A DNA stretch of 8,327 nt from JAPXSY01 sp034003585 (GCA_034003585.1 JAVEYH010000141.1:1-8327), one strand, 5' to 3'; shown: positions 1 through 7,818, counted from the stretch's first letter. The notes: generated from the sequence alone by a model not told the origin. Translations and numbers: made by a program.

Positions 1-1
1 G

Positions 2-3000
2 TCCGTGCGCTTCAACCTGAAAAAAGGCTCTAACGCCTCGGCCTCCCTCACGATCGGCGGGATCGCGCGCGCGGACGTTTTCCCCGGTACGCTTTACTTG
101 GCTCCAAGTGGCGGCACGAACACGCTCGGCGTCTCCGAGAAGTTCTTCCTGACCGATCCGTCCGCGCTTGTCCACGCGGGCTCGGGCATGGTTTCGCCGG
201 TCGTCACCCTCGGCGGGCCGAACGCCACCGGCACGCCGGTGTGCTTCGCGCGGTATGACGCGTCCAGCGGGCTCGTGCCCGCCGCGAACCTTTATCGCGA
301 AGGCTTCGCCGGCGCGGACGCAGACTCAATCGTGCGTGTCACCGCCAACACCACGCTCTCCGCCGACACGGCGATCCACGCGCTGGTCATCGACGGCAAC
401 GCGGCGCTGACCCTCAATCCCGGCGTGACACTGACGATCGGCGACGGCACGGCCCCCGCCGGCATCATCCTGCAGGGGTTCACGACCACCAAGACCTGCA
501 TCAGCGGCGGCGCGATCGATTTCCGCGGCTCCGAGGGCATCGTCTGGATGCAGGACAACAACAACCGCGTGCAACAGACGATCGATACCGAAATCCGCGG
601 CACGGCGGGCGTCACGTTCACCGGGCGCAACAACGTGTATCTCGTCAACACCGTGTTGCAGGGCACCTATGACAACAGCGGCGACCTCCGGGTCTACTGG
701 GGCCGGATGCAGCTTTACGCGGGCCTCTCCTCCTCGCCCTCAGTCCGCGTCTTCGGCGACCGCCTCTGCGGCGGCCAACTGCTGAATTACACCCAGACGT
801 CGATCAGCGAGCTGAGCCTGGCCGGGTTCGGCATCAGCGGCTCCCACGGACCGTCCGCGCTCACCGGCACCGGCGAGGCCTATTCGACGAACATCGCCCG
901 GGTGGTGCTGGCGGACGACGCCGGAATCCGTTTGAACTCCGACCTGCGGCTCGACTGTCCGGTGACCGGCCCCGGCGGATTGGCCATGCTGCAGGACACC
1001 CATACATTGATTTTGAACGGTGCCAACACCTATCTCGGCGCGACCCGGCTGGAGGTCGGCACGCTCACGCTCGGAACCAACGGCACGTTCGGTGCCGGCG
1101 AGGTGATGAACGGCACCACGATCACGATCAACAAGAACGCGGATTTTGTTGTCTCCAACGCGGTTTCCGGTGTCGGATCCTGGGTCAACAGCGGAACGAA
1201 CACACTTCTTTTCGCCAACCCTTCGGTGACGATGGCCGGGCTGACGACACAAGGGGATGTCGGAATCGCCGGTGCCGAGACCCGACTGGGCAATCTGGCC
1301 CAGGTCACCGGCCGCACGATCACGCCAATCGCCGAGGGCGCGGACGCGCCGGCCATGGCGGGGATCGGGACTTCGTCGGATATCGTATACAGCGGGCACC
1401 TCCGCGACAACGGCACCAACCTCATCGGCCTGGCCAAAATCGGTCCCGGCGCGCTCGGGATCGCCAAACCGCAGGACTATTCCGGCCCGACGGTTGTCCG
1501 GGAGGGGACGCTCCGGCTGCTCCGGGAGACGATCCCGTGCGAGGCGGACATCGTGTATCACCTCGACGCGGGCGACGCGGCGAGCGTGCTGACGGACGGG
1601 GCGACCGGCGCGGTGACAAGCTGGGTGGACCGGGTGGCGGGCGTCACCTTCAAACAATCCGGGAGTCTGCCGTGCCCTGTCTACTCCAACGGCGTCGGCG
1701 GCGCCATTCAGGCGAAACCCGCGGTTTATTTCAACGGCTGGACCAACTGCCTGGTGGCAAACAAGGCCTTCGCCACCAAAACGGTGCTGATCCTGTTCCA
1801 GGCGACCGGATACAATACCGGCGGCGGCGGCATGGACTGCATCTGGGCGGTCCAGAGCGGCGATTGGGGCAGCCGGTTTTTGCGCATGGCGAGCGCCACC
1901 TCCATCGGGTATGCCGAAGAAGGCAACCCGTTCCATTACAGCACGCTGGCGAACATGAGCATCAATGGCGTCGCCGGGATCAGCACGTTCACGCAGAACG
2001 CCCCCACGCTTGTTTCCTCGTTCCGCACCGATGCTTTCAACGCCGGGAACAACGTGATCGGCAACAATTACCAGAACCGCTCGCTCTGCGGATTCATCGG
2101 CGAGGTCATCGCCTTCGGCCGGGCGCTGAGCCGGGACGAGATCAAGGCGGTCGAAAACCACATGTGGCGGAAGTGGATGGAAACCGAACTGCATGCGGAA
2201 GCGCCCGGGCTCGTGACCGGGACCCTGCCGGCCGGGACGGCGCTGAGCCTGGAACCCGGGGCGGCGTTCGATCTGAACGGCATAGACCAGACCGTCTCCT
2301 CCCTGTCCGGCATCGGCGGAAGCGTCGTCAACAGCGGCGCGGCGACGGCGACGCTCACCGTGACCGGAACCAACGGCTTCCGCGGCACCGTCGGCGAGAA
2401 GGTCAACCTTGTGCTGTGCGGCGCGGCGGACATGGCGCTGCGCGCGGAGGCGGGGTCGGTCACGTTCAGCGACGCGGCGGCGGTCTCGGTCTACAACGCC
2501 CTGCCGCCGCAGGACGGCATCCTGTACTGGTTGGACGCGACGGAAACGGCGACCGTGCAATGCTCTTCGGAGGGCTATGTCACGAACTGGGTTTCCAGGG
2601 CCGGAGTCGAGGGATTGTCGTTTGGCCTCGAAAAGCCTGGATGGGATGCGGTGACCTCACAGCCACCCACCTACACCGGAAGCATCAACGAGTTAAACGC
2701 CGTGTTTTTCGGGAACACCACCACCAACTGGATGAAAGCCAACCGTTCCGTCACCGTTCAGACCTTGGTCATGGTGTTTCAGGCGTTTCAGAACCAGATG
2801 AGCATGGCCGGGTACTGGGGTGTCAACTCCGGCGGCGACACCGGGATCCGCGGTGCTTCGACCAATTTTTCGTACGGAACGATGGGCAACTGCTTCGCAG
2901 GCTCGACGGCATGGCACAACGGGACCTTGCTGGGTGCTTCTTCCGATAGTTTCAATTACGTCTTGAACACGCCAGTTACAGTTCACATCGAATCACCGGT

Positions 3001-3574
3001 AAAAGTCGGTACCGGTTACAACGCCATTGCCGGTTATTTCGTCGCCTCTTCTACCGACACGCGCCGTTTCCGCGGCGCGATCGGCGAGGTTATCGCGTAC
3101 GACCGGATGCTGACGGAGGTAGAACGGACCCAGTTGGAGCATTATCTCGCGCTGAAGTGGCGCACACCCGGTTATGCCGTGAACACGGAGGCGTTCGCGG
3201 CAGGTTCGGAAATCACGCTCGCCGCCGGCGCCAGCCTGGACCTGCGGGGCGCGCCTCTGGTTGTCGCGCGGCTCAGCGGCGGCGGGGTGACCGGCGACGT
3301 GACAGTCACGGACACGTACACGGTCACGCTCGACGAAAACGGCGGCTGCCCCTATCCGCTCGCGGTGACCGGCGACCTGACGTTTACCGGATGCGGGCTG
3401 ACCGTGGTCGGAACGTTGAAAAACGCACAGCACAAAGTGAAAATCGCCGAAGCCGGCGGGACGCTCACCGGCCTTCCGTCTTGGGATGAGCCGCAGCCCG
3501 GCTGGCAGGTTCTCAAGGAAGGCGACGCGGTTCACCTTTACAAAAACCTCGGCACGACCGTCATTCTGCGCTGA
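2..3574 (+). CDS. Large extracellular protein with autotransporter-associated beta-strand repeats and two LamG-like modules (5' end missing)
   Basis: The reading frame is open from the first complete codon (base 2), so the true start and any signal peptide lie upstream; the GTG at base 5 is just an internal codon. Residues below are numbered from base 5. Residues 1-334 are Gly/Thr/Asn/Val-rich, as in beta-helix surface proteins. Residues about 335-363 and 476-506 match the style of autotransporter-associated beta-strand repeats (LxLNGANTYxGxTxLExGTLTLG). Residues 516-724 and 839-1052 are two diverged copies of a LamG/concanavalin A-like module, both opening with Y[HW]LDA and both carrying IGEVIA[FY] near an ending KW. 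Linkers of the type AGxxLxLxxGAxxDL follow each module. No autotransporter barrel, PEP-CTERM or LPXTG signal is visible; the protein ends in GTTVILR. It probably sits on the surface and binds glycans, by analogy with LamG proteins. It lies 23 bases before the next secreted-enzyme gene. Confidence 0.9.
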   Translation, partial: SVRFNLKKGSNASASLTIGGIARADVFPGTLYLAPSGGTNTLGVSEKFFLTDPSALVHAGSGMVSPVVTLGGPNATGTPVCFARYDASSGLVPAANLYREGFAGADADSIVRVTANTTLSADTAIHALVIDGNAALTLNPGVTLTIGDGTAPAGIILQGFTTTKTCISGGAIDFRGSEGIVWMQDNNNRVQQTIDTEIRGTAGVTFTGRNNVYLVNTVLQGTYDNSGDLRVYWGRMQLYAGLSSSPSVRVFGDRLCGGQLLNYTQTSISELSLAGFGISGSHGPSALTGTGEAYSTNIARVVLADDAGIRLNSDLRLDCPVTGPGGLAMLQDTHTLILNGANTYLGATRLEVGTLTLGTNGTFGAGEVMNGTTITINKNADFVVSNAVSGVGSWVNSGTNTLLFANPSVTMAGLTTQGDVGIAGAETRLGNLAQVTGRTITPIAEGADAPAMAGIGTSSDIVYSGHLRDNGTNLIGLAKIGPGALGIAKPQDYSGPTVVREGTLRLLRETIPCEADIVYHLDAGDAASVLTDGATGAVTSWVDRVAGVTFKQSGSLPCPVYSNGVGGAIQAKPAVYFNGWTNCLVANKAFATKTVLILFQATGYNTGGGGMDCIWAVQSGDWGSRFLRMASATSIGYAEEGNPFHYSTLANMSINGVAGISTFTQNAPTLVSSFRTDAFNAGNNVIGNNYQNRSLCGFIGEVIAFGRALSRDEIKAVENHMWRKWMETELHAEAPGLVTGTLPAGTALSLEPGAAFDLNGIDQTVSSLSGIGGSVVNSGAATATLTVTGTNGFRGTVGEKVNLVLCGAADMALRAEAGSVTFSDAAAVSVYNALPPQDGILYWLDATETATVQCSSEGYVTNWVSRAGVEGLSFGLEKPGWDAVTSQPPTYTGSINELNAVFFGNTTTNWMKANRSVTVQTLVMVFQAFQNQMSMAGYWGVNSGGDTGIRGASTNFSYGTMGNCFAGSTAWHNGTLLGASSDSFNYVLNTPVTVHIESPVKVGTGYNAIAGYFVASSTDTRRFRGAIGEVIAYDRMLTEVERTQLEHYLALKWRTPGYAVNTEAFAAGSEITLAAGASLDLRGAPLVVARLSGGGVTGDVTVTDTYTVTLDENGGCPYPLAVTGDLTFTGCGLTVVGTLKNAQHKVKIAEAGGTLTGLPSWDEPQPGWQVLKEGDAVHLYKNLGTTVILR
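1007..1525 (+). repeat. Two autotransporter-associated beta-strand repeats inside the surface protein
   Basis: Protein-level repeats. The first copy (1007-1093) carries NGANTYLGATRLEVGTLTLG, and the second (1430-1525) has KIGPGALGIAKPQDYSGPTV followed by a GTLRL ending. Both share the pattern [L/I]GxGxLxLxxxNxYxGxTxVxxGTLxL that marks this repeat family, which builds beta-helix rungs in autotransporter-like and PVC-group surface proteins. They are diverged at DNA level, so they are not recent duplicates. The match is from memory of the family pattern, not a profile search. Confidence 0.75.
1550..2176 (+). other. LamG-like domain copy 1
   Basis: About 209 residues, from IVYHLDAGD to MWRKW. 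The opening YHLDA, the middle VTSWVDR and KTVLILFQA, and the closing CGFIGEVIAFGRALSRDEIK correspond in order to the second module at 2519-3160. Concanavalin A-like (LamG) jelly rolls of this length in PVC-group surface proteins typically have the IGEVIAY[D/N]R strand just before a C-terminal helix; the closing segment here fits. Ligand unknown; carbohydrate binding is inferred. Confidence 0.7.
2519..3160 (+). other. LamG-like domain copy 2
   Basis: About 214 residues, from ILYWLDATE to LALKW. It aligns by eye with copy 1 through YWLDA, VTNWVSR, VQTLVMVFQA and GAIGEVIAYDRMLTEVE. The central segment differs strongly in sequence from copy 1, which suggests an old duplication with diverged binding loops. 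DNA at about 2650-3060 is visibly less GC-rich than the flanks. Confidence 0.7.
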
Positions 3575-3597
3575 CGCCTGCCATACCAAGGACAACC

Positions 3598-6246
3598 ATG
3601 CGAAAAGGCTTGCTCACCTGCGCCGCGGCGCTCGCCGCCGGCGCCGCCGTCGCGTCGGAAACGTTGCGGGAGAAGACTTCCGCCGGACTCGCTCTCGCGG
3701 TGGACGGCACCGGCCGGATTACGGAACTTTCCGGCGCCGGCGTGAACCGGCTGCACCCGGACGAACCGGGATTCCTCGTCACGATCCGGGAATACGAGAA
3801 GAACGGGGCATGCTGGAAGATGTCCGGCAAAACGCTCTCGCCGAGGCACATGACCTTTACCGGAGCGCGCGGGAAGGGCAAGGTCTGGCGGCTCGCGTTC
3901 GACAATGCCGCGGAGGTGGAACTCCGGATCGAGAACAAAGGACGGTATCTGCGGCTGGAAATCGTGGGGGCCGCCTCGCCCGCCGGCATCGCCGCCGTGA
4001 ACTGGGGGCCGTACCCCACCACGCTCCACGACACCGTGGGCCGGTATCTCGGCATTGTGCGGGGGAGGGATTTCGCCATCGGCGCGCTTTCGCTCGGCAT
4101 CGGCACGGACGGCGTCTACCGCGACGCGATGAGCGATGCCGCCTGTTTTTACGACGGCGAGAAACCCGGCGGCATGCTGACGCTCTCGACGCTCGACCAC
4201 ACGCGGCCGGTCCGCTACAACCACGGCCAGTTCATCTCGGCACCGGTGAAGGAGGCGGGGACAGTCGGCGGGGCGATCGCGCTGTGGGGCGTCGCCGACC
4301 CGTCCAAGGACCGCGAGCTGGGCATCGTGGAAGAGATCGTCCGCACCGAGGGGCTGCCGTATCCGACCATCGATGGCGTGTGGGCCAAGAAATCGCCGCG
4401 CGCGAACGAGTCAGCCTTCTGGGTTACTTACGACGGCACCACCATCGACGGCTGGATCGAGGCCGCCCGCGTCACGGGCATCCGCGTGCTCTCGCGCTAC
4501 AATTGCTTCGGCAACTGGGGCCATTTCGAACCGGACCCCGCCGCGTTCCGAAACGGCTGGGAGAGCCTGAAACAATGTTCGGATAAGGCGCGCGCGCGCG
4601 GCATCCGCACCACGGCCTACACGCTCTCCACCTTCACGCGCGCGTTCCGGGTACCGGAGCCGTTCATCGCCCCGCGGCTCGACCCTCGTTTCAACCGCTA
4701 CGCGGATACCGTGACCGCGCTCGCGCGCGCCCTTCCCGGCCCGGAGGGCGTGAAGACGCGCGACACGTTCGAGTATGTCTTCTGGGCTGACCCGAAACTG
4801 CCGGCGGGGGTGGCGGACAACGAGATCCGCCTCGTCAAGAACCCGAAGACCTTTTCCCTTTTCGCGATCAACGCGGAGATCGTGTGCGAGAAGGTGAAGA
4901 GCCTGGTGGACCGGCCCACGCCGCGCCGCTTTCTCGACATCAACGGGGAGCTGGTCGTGTACCGCACCGCGGCGACCAACGCCACCGAGGTCGTGCTCGG
5001 CGGCTGCGAGCGCGGTTTCTACGGCACCGCGATCCGGGCGCACCCGGCCGGAACGCGGGTGACGCGGCTGGACGGCTACGACCACTACGACTCCCTCATG
5101 CCCGGCAGCGACGAAATGATCGGCGAGGTGGCGAAAAACATCGCCGCCGCCGCGAAGCGGGGCGGCATGGGCAACATCATCCTCGACGGCGTGGAGCGCG
5201 CGGACCGCAGCGGTAACGACAACTACTCTGTCAACCGTTTCGTCCGCACGATCTATGACCATCTGCCGCAGGAAGGCGTCACGTTCGTCGGCAGCCGGAT
5301 GACGCATTACACCTGGCACCTCTTCACCACCCAGAGCTGGGGCGAGCACGACATGAAGCGCGGCATCCGCGGCTCGCAGCTCGAGACGCGCCTCCAGCAC
5401 CAGCTGAACCTGCGCCGCAGCAACTTTCCGAACAAGCTCGGCCAGTATTATCCCGACTCCTGTTCGCTGGAGGACATCGACTGGATCATGGCGCTCGCCG
5501 CCGGGTACGACGCGGGCGTGGACTTCCAGTTCGGCCTGCCGAAGACCTATGAAAAGTGCGAGCGCATCCGCCTGTGGGAGGACGCCCGCCGCGCCGGCGC
5601 GTTCACCGAAAACGAGAAACGGCTCCTGCGCCAGACGGACACGCAGTGGGGGCTGAAGCGGAAGAACGGGCAATTCCGGCTTTCGTTCGTGCGCCGGTGG
5701 AAGGGCAACCGGTTCGAGGAACTGCCCGCCTCCGCAGCGCCGGCCAAGGCGCTCGGCGCGGGTGCCGCCGTGATGCCGCGCTCGGTCGACCGGGAGTGGA
5801 TCCACGCCTCGGGACAGTGCGAGCGCTGGTGTGTCACGGACGACCTCGCGGCGGAGGTGTCGGCGAAACCGGCGGAGTTCGAGGTCGTGTCGCCGATCGA
5901 CAACCGCAAATGGGCGATGACCGTGCCGCTGTTCCTCATGCGCGCGCCGGAAGGCGGTAAACCCGTGGCCAACCCCGTGGCGCACTACCGCTGGGGCGAC
6001 CGCCGCGGCCGGATCCGCGTGAAGACCACGCTCGCGCCGGGAGAGTATGTGACGATCCCCCACCGGGTGTCGGTGGCGTTCGTCTACAACGCGCGCCACG
6101 AGCTGCTGCGCGAGGTGGACCTCGAGGATCTCCCGCGCGCGTCCTTCGCCAAGGGCGACAAGGTAGGCGTGTCTTTCACCTCAAACAACGCGGAGCCGGT
6201 TCCGTTGCGCGTGAACCTGCGCTTCATCGAATCTTCCATCGACTGA
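3598..6246 (+). CDS. Secreted glycoside hydrolase-like protein of unassigned family
   Basis: Complete 882-residue protein. The ATG is chosen because AAGGA (3588-3592) sits 5 bases upstream and a type I signal peptide follows: MRK, a hydrophobic Ala-rich stretch, then AVAS/E near residue 20. Residues about 25-250 look like an all-beta domain of the supersandwich type that precedes many glycosidase barrels. Residues about 255-690 alternate strands and helices like a TIM barrel, including WVTYDGTTIDGWIEAAR (about 274-290), SRYNCFGNWG, NIILDGVE (Asp530, Glu533 as possible acidic active-site residues) and HYTWHLFTTQSWGEHD. Residues about 700-882 return to beta structure. An ERGFYGT-x4-HPAGTRV segment at about 471 may be part of an inserted beta domain. 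Family assignment and reaction are not recognised; polysaccharide hydrolysis is inferred from architecture and the neighbouring GH28-like gene. The protein lacks a good lipobox, so it is probably periplasmic or extracellular. Confidence 0.9.
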   Translation: MRKGLLTCAAALAAGAAVASETLREKTSAGLALAVDGTGRITELSGAGVNRLHPDEPGFLVTIREYEKNGACWKMSGKTLSPRHMTFTGARGKGKVWRLAFDNAAEVELRIENKGRYLRLEIVGAASPAGIAAVNWGPYPTTLHDTVGRYLGIVRGRDFAIGALSLGIGTDGVYRDAMSDAACFYDGEKPGGMLTLSTLDHTRPVRYNHGQFISAPVKEAGTVGGAIALWGVADPSKDRELGIVEEIVRTEGLPYPTIDGVWAKKSPRANESAFWVTYDGTTIDGWIEAARVTGIRVLSRYNCFGNWGHFEPDPAAFRNGWESLKQCSDKARARGIRTTAYTLSTFTRAFRVPEPFIAPRLDPRFNRYADTVTALARALPGPEGVKTRDTFEYVFWADPKLPAGVADNEIRLVKNPKTFSLFAINAEIVCEKVKSLVDRPTPRRFLDINGELVVYRTAATNATEVVLGGCERGFYGTAIRAHPAGTRVTRLDGYDHYDSLMPGSDEMIGEVAKNIAAAAKRGGMGNIILDGVERADRSGNDNYSVNRFVRTIYDHLPQEGVTFVGSRMTHYTWHLFTTQSWGEHDMKRGIRGSQLETRLQHQLNLRRSNFPNKLGQYYPDSCSLEDIDWIMALAAGYDAGVDFQFGLPKTYEKCERIRLWEDARRAGAFTENEKRLLRQTDTQWGLKRKNGQFRLSFVRRWKGNRFEELPASAAPAKALGAGAAVMPRSVDREWIHASGQCERWCVTDDLAAEVSAKPAEFEVVSPIDNRKWAMTVPLFLMRAPEGGKPVANPVAHYRWGDRRGRIRVKTTLAPGEYVTIPHRVSVAFVYNARHELLREVDLEDLPRASFAKGDKVGVSFTSNNAEPVPLRVNLRFIESSID

Positions 6247-6269
6247 GAAAAAAAAAGGAAAGGGAAAAA
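6245..6269 (+). promoter_or_regulatory. Purine-only ribosome-binding region with a run of nine A
   Basis: The 25 bases 6245-6269 contain no pyrimidine. The tract begins in the stop codon of the upstream gene and includes A9 (6248-6256), AAGGA (6255-6259) and AGGG (6261-6264). AGGG lies 8 bases before the ATG at 6273 and is the likely Shine-Dalgarno core; AAGGA is 13 bases away and may act as a secondary site. An unstructured purine run like this should give strong initiation in an otherwise GC-rich, structured mRNA. Confidence 0.7.
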
Positions 6270-6272
6270 CCC

Positions 6273-7727
6273 ATGAACCGATTACCGGGCATGTTGGCCG
6301 CGGCGGCGTTCACCGTCTGGAGCGCCGGCGCGGCCGGCGCCGCGCGGACCCGAACAGAGATTCTCGCCGACGCGGCGGCGATGCGCGCGGCAAACGCCGC
6401 GGAGCAGGCGAAACTCCGGGACGCGGTCTCGCTCGACGCCTATCGCGCGCTCGTGCGGCAGGACGCGGACGGTCGGGCCGTGTGGAGCGACGCGCTGCAG
6501 CGCGCGCTCGACGAACATGAAATCGTGCGCATTCCCCCGTCGTCCGAGCCGTACTGGACCGACCGGACCGTCAGGGTGCCCTCCCGCCGCCGCATCGAGG
6601 CGGCGGGCGCGGTCGTGCGCGCGGTGCCGGGCATGACCACCGTCCTGCTGCGCAACGTCCGCACCGCCGACGGCACGCGCCTGCCCATCGCGGCCGGCTC
6701 CCGCGACGCGAACATCGCCGTCACCGGCGGCAGATGGGAGGAGTCGCACACCCGGCGCCTCGGCTACGGGCGGAGCGGCAAATACGACGCCCCGAGCGCG
6801 GAACACCCCTTCCGGGGCGTTTCGACCTGTTTCCTTTTCAACAACATCGACGGCGTGACGCTGAAGGACCTCACGTTCGCGCACTGCGCCGGTTTCGCGG
6901 TGCAGGCGGGCGACATCCGGGGGTTTTCGGCAGACCGGATCCGCTTCGAATCCTGTTACGCGGACGGCCTGCACATCAACGGCAACACCGAACTCGTCTA
7001 CGCCACCGACGTCAAAGGGGACGTGGGGGATGATCTGGTGGCACTCAACGCCTATGACTGGCAGAACTCGTCAGTCAACTTCGGCCCGATCCGCCGTGTG
7101 GCTTGCGACGACCTCGAACTCGCCCCATCCGGCCGGTACAAGGCCATCCGCATTCTGCCGGGGCTGTATGCGTTCCGGGACGGAACGCAGGTGGATTGCG
7201 CCGTGACCGACCTCGTGATGAGCCGGGTGAAGGGCATCCTCGTCTACAAGGTGTATTTCCAGACCCCCGCGTACAACATCCGGACGCAGAAACCCGAGGC
7301 CGGCGCCATCGGCACGGCGGACAACCTGCACTTCGCGGATCTGGACATCGACCTCAACGCGCCGATCGATAAATTCGCCCCGTACCTCAAATCGGACCCG
7401 GTGCGCGGCACGATGGCGGCGTTCGAGTTCGGCTCAAAGGTCGGCACGGTCCATTTCGACAACATCCGCCTGACGCTGCACCGCGACCGTTATCCGCACT
7501 CCTATTTCGCGTGCGTCGGGCCCAAATCCGTACTGACGGAAAAAGGCGTCGAGATCTTCAATCCGCAAATCTCCTCCGCGGTGGAGGAACTCCGCTGGCG
7601 GAACATCCGCGTGAACGGCAAATTGGTGGACGACCTCACTCCGTACCTGCGCGAAATCCGTTTCGACGACGTGAACCGGGACGGCTTTTCCACCGGTGAG
7701 GGGCGTTTCCGCAGCGTGTCCCGCTGA
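6273..7727 (+). CDS. Secreted GH28-like right-handed beta-helix protein
   Basis: Complete 484-residue protein. A signal peptide is clear: MNR, a hydrophobic Ala-rich core, then a GAAGA/AR cleavage site near residue 23. Residues about 95-410 show short repeated strands with N/D turns typical of pectate-lyase-fold helices: NNIDGVTLKDLTF, GFSADRIRFESCYADGLHINGN (Asp231), DVKGDVGDDLVALNAYDW (Asp253, Asp254) and YKAIRILPG (Arg293). The order D-G-x-H/N, then G-D-D, then R-I resembles GH28 polygalacturonases, where the Asp residues are catalytic and R-I-K binds substrate. The canonical GHG histidine motif between GDD and R-I is not seen, so specificity or mechanism may differ. Length is near the GH28 norm. 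The gene lies 26 bases after the preceding enzyme gene, probably in the same transcript. It could instead be a lyase or non-catalytic binder of the same fold. Confidence 0.88.
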   Translation: MNRLPGMLAAAAFTVWSAGAAGAARTRTEILADAAAMRAANAAEQAKLRDAVSLDAYRALVRQDADGRAVWSDALQRALDEHEIVRIPPSSEPYWTDRTVRVPSRRRIEAAGAVVRAVPGMTTVLLRNVRTADGTRLPIAAGSRDANIAVTGGRWEESHTRRLGYGRSGKYDAPSAEHPFRGVSTCFLFNNIDGVTLKDLTFAHCAGFAVQAGDIRGFSADRIRFESCYADGLHINGNTELVYATDVKGDVGDDLVALNAYDWQNSSVNFGPIRRVACDDLELAPSGRYKAIRILPGLYAFRDGTQVDCAVTDLVMSRVKGILVYKVYFQTPAYNIRTQKPEAGAIGTADNLHFADLDIDLNAPIDKFAPYLKSDPVRGTMAAFEFGSKVGTVHFDNIRLTLHRDRYPHSYFACVGPKSVLTEKGVEIFNPQISSAVEELRWRNIRVNGKLVDDLTPYLREIRFDDVNRDGFSTGEGRFRSVSR

Positions 7728-7777
7728 GGCTTTTCCCCGCCCCGGAAACGGACGGACGCGGCCCGCTTCATTTTTTT
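7704..7777 (+). terminator. Weak 3'-end structure, possible terminator
   Basis: CGTTTCCG (7704-7711), in the last codons of the upstream gene, is the exact reverse complement of CGGAAACG (7743-7750). Inside it is a small hairpin, CAGCG (7712-7716) with CGCTG (7722-7726). A T7 tract follows at 7771-7777 but is 20 bases from the stem, so this is not a classical intrinsic terminator. It could mark the mRNA 3' end or block exonucleases; it could also be chance. Confidence 0.25.
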
Positions 7778-7818
7778 CAAAAAACGCGATTGACAACCGG
7801 TCCGGATTGCGTTATTTT
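7769..7818 (+). promoter_or_regulatory. Sigma-70-type promoter of the RRM gene, with UP-like A/T tracts
   Basis: TTGACA (7790-7795) is a perfect -35 consensus. After exactly 17 bases comes TATTTT (7813-7818), which matches the -10 consensus at positions 1, 2, 3 and 6. The T7 (7771-7777) and A6 (7779-7784) tracts fall at about -41 to -54 from the predicted start near 7825, where UP elements lie. This is an AT-rich island in a GC-rich neighbourhood and lies outside any gene. Transcription would leave a leader of about 250 nt ahead of the ATG at 8077. Confidence 0.8.

Noticed and set aside
740..2560. 606-codon minus-strand open frame
   Set aside because: Its translation is Arg/His/Ala/Gly/Val-rich with no domain or signal peptide, as expected opposite a GC-rich gene; the plus-strand frame has clear repeats and LamG landmarks.
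3598..3660. Lipoprotein signal at LLTC of the 882-residue enzyme
   Set aside because: The residue before Cys is Thr, and Cys lies only eight residues from the start, so a signal peptidase II site is unlikely; an Ala-x-Ala type site follows.
3486..4586. 366-codon plus-strand frame overlapping the gene at 3598
   Set aside because: Arg-rich out-of-frame translation with no ribosome-binding site; the overlapping frame has a Shine-Dalgarno and signal peptide.
4588..4600. Alternating GC run as a Z-DNA or regulatory element
   Set aside because: It lies in coding sequence and is explained by Ala-Arg codons in a high-GC gene.
4411..6099. 562-codon minus-strand open frame
   Set aside because: Low-complexity Arg/Val/Ala/His-rich translation lying wholly opposite the secreted-enzyme gene; GC-driven absence of stops explains it.
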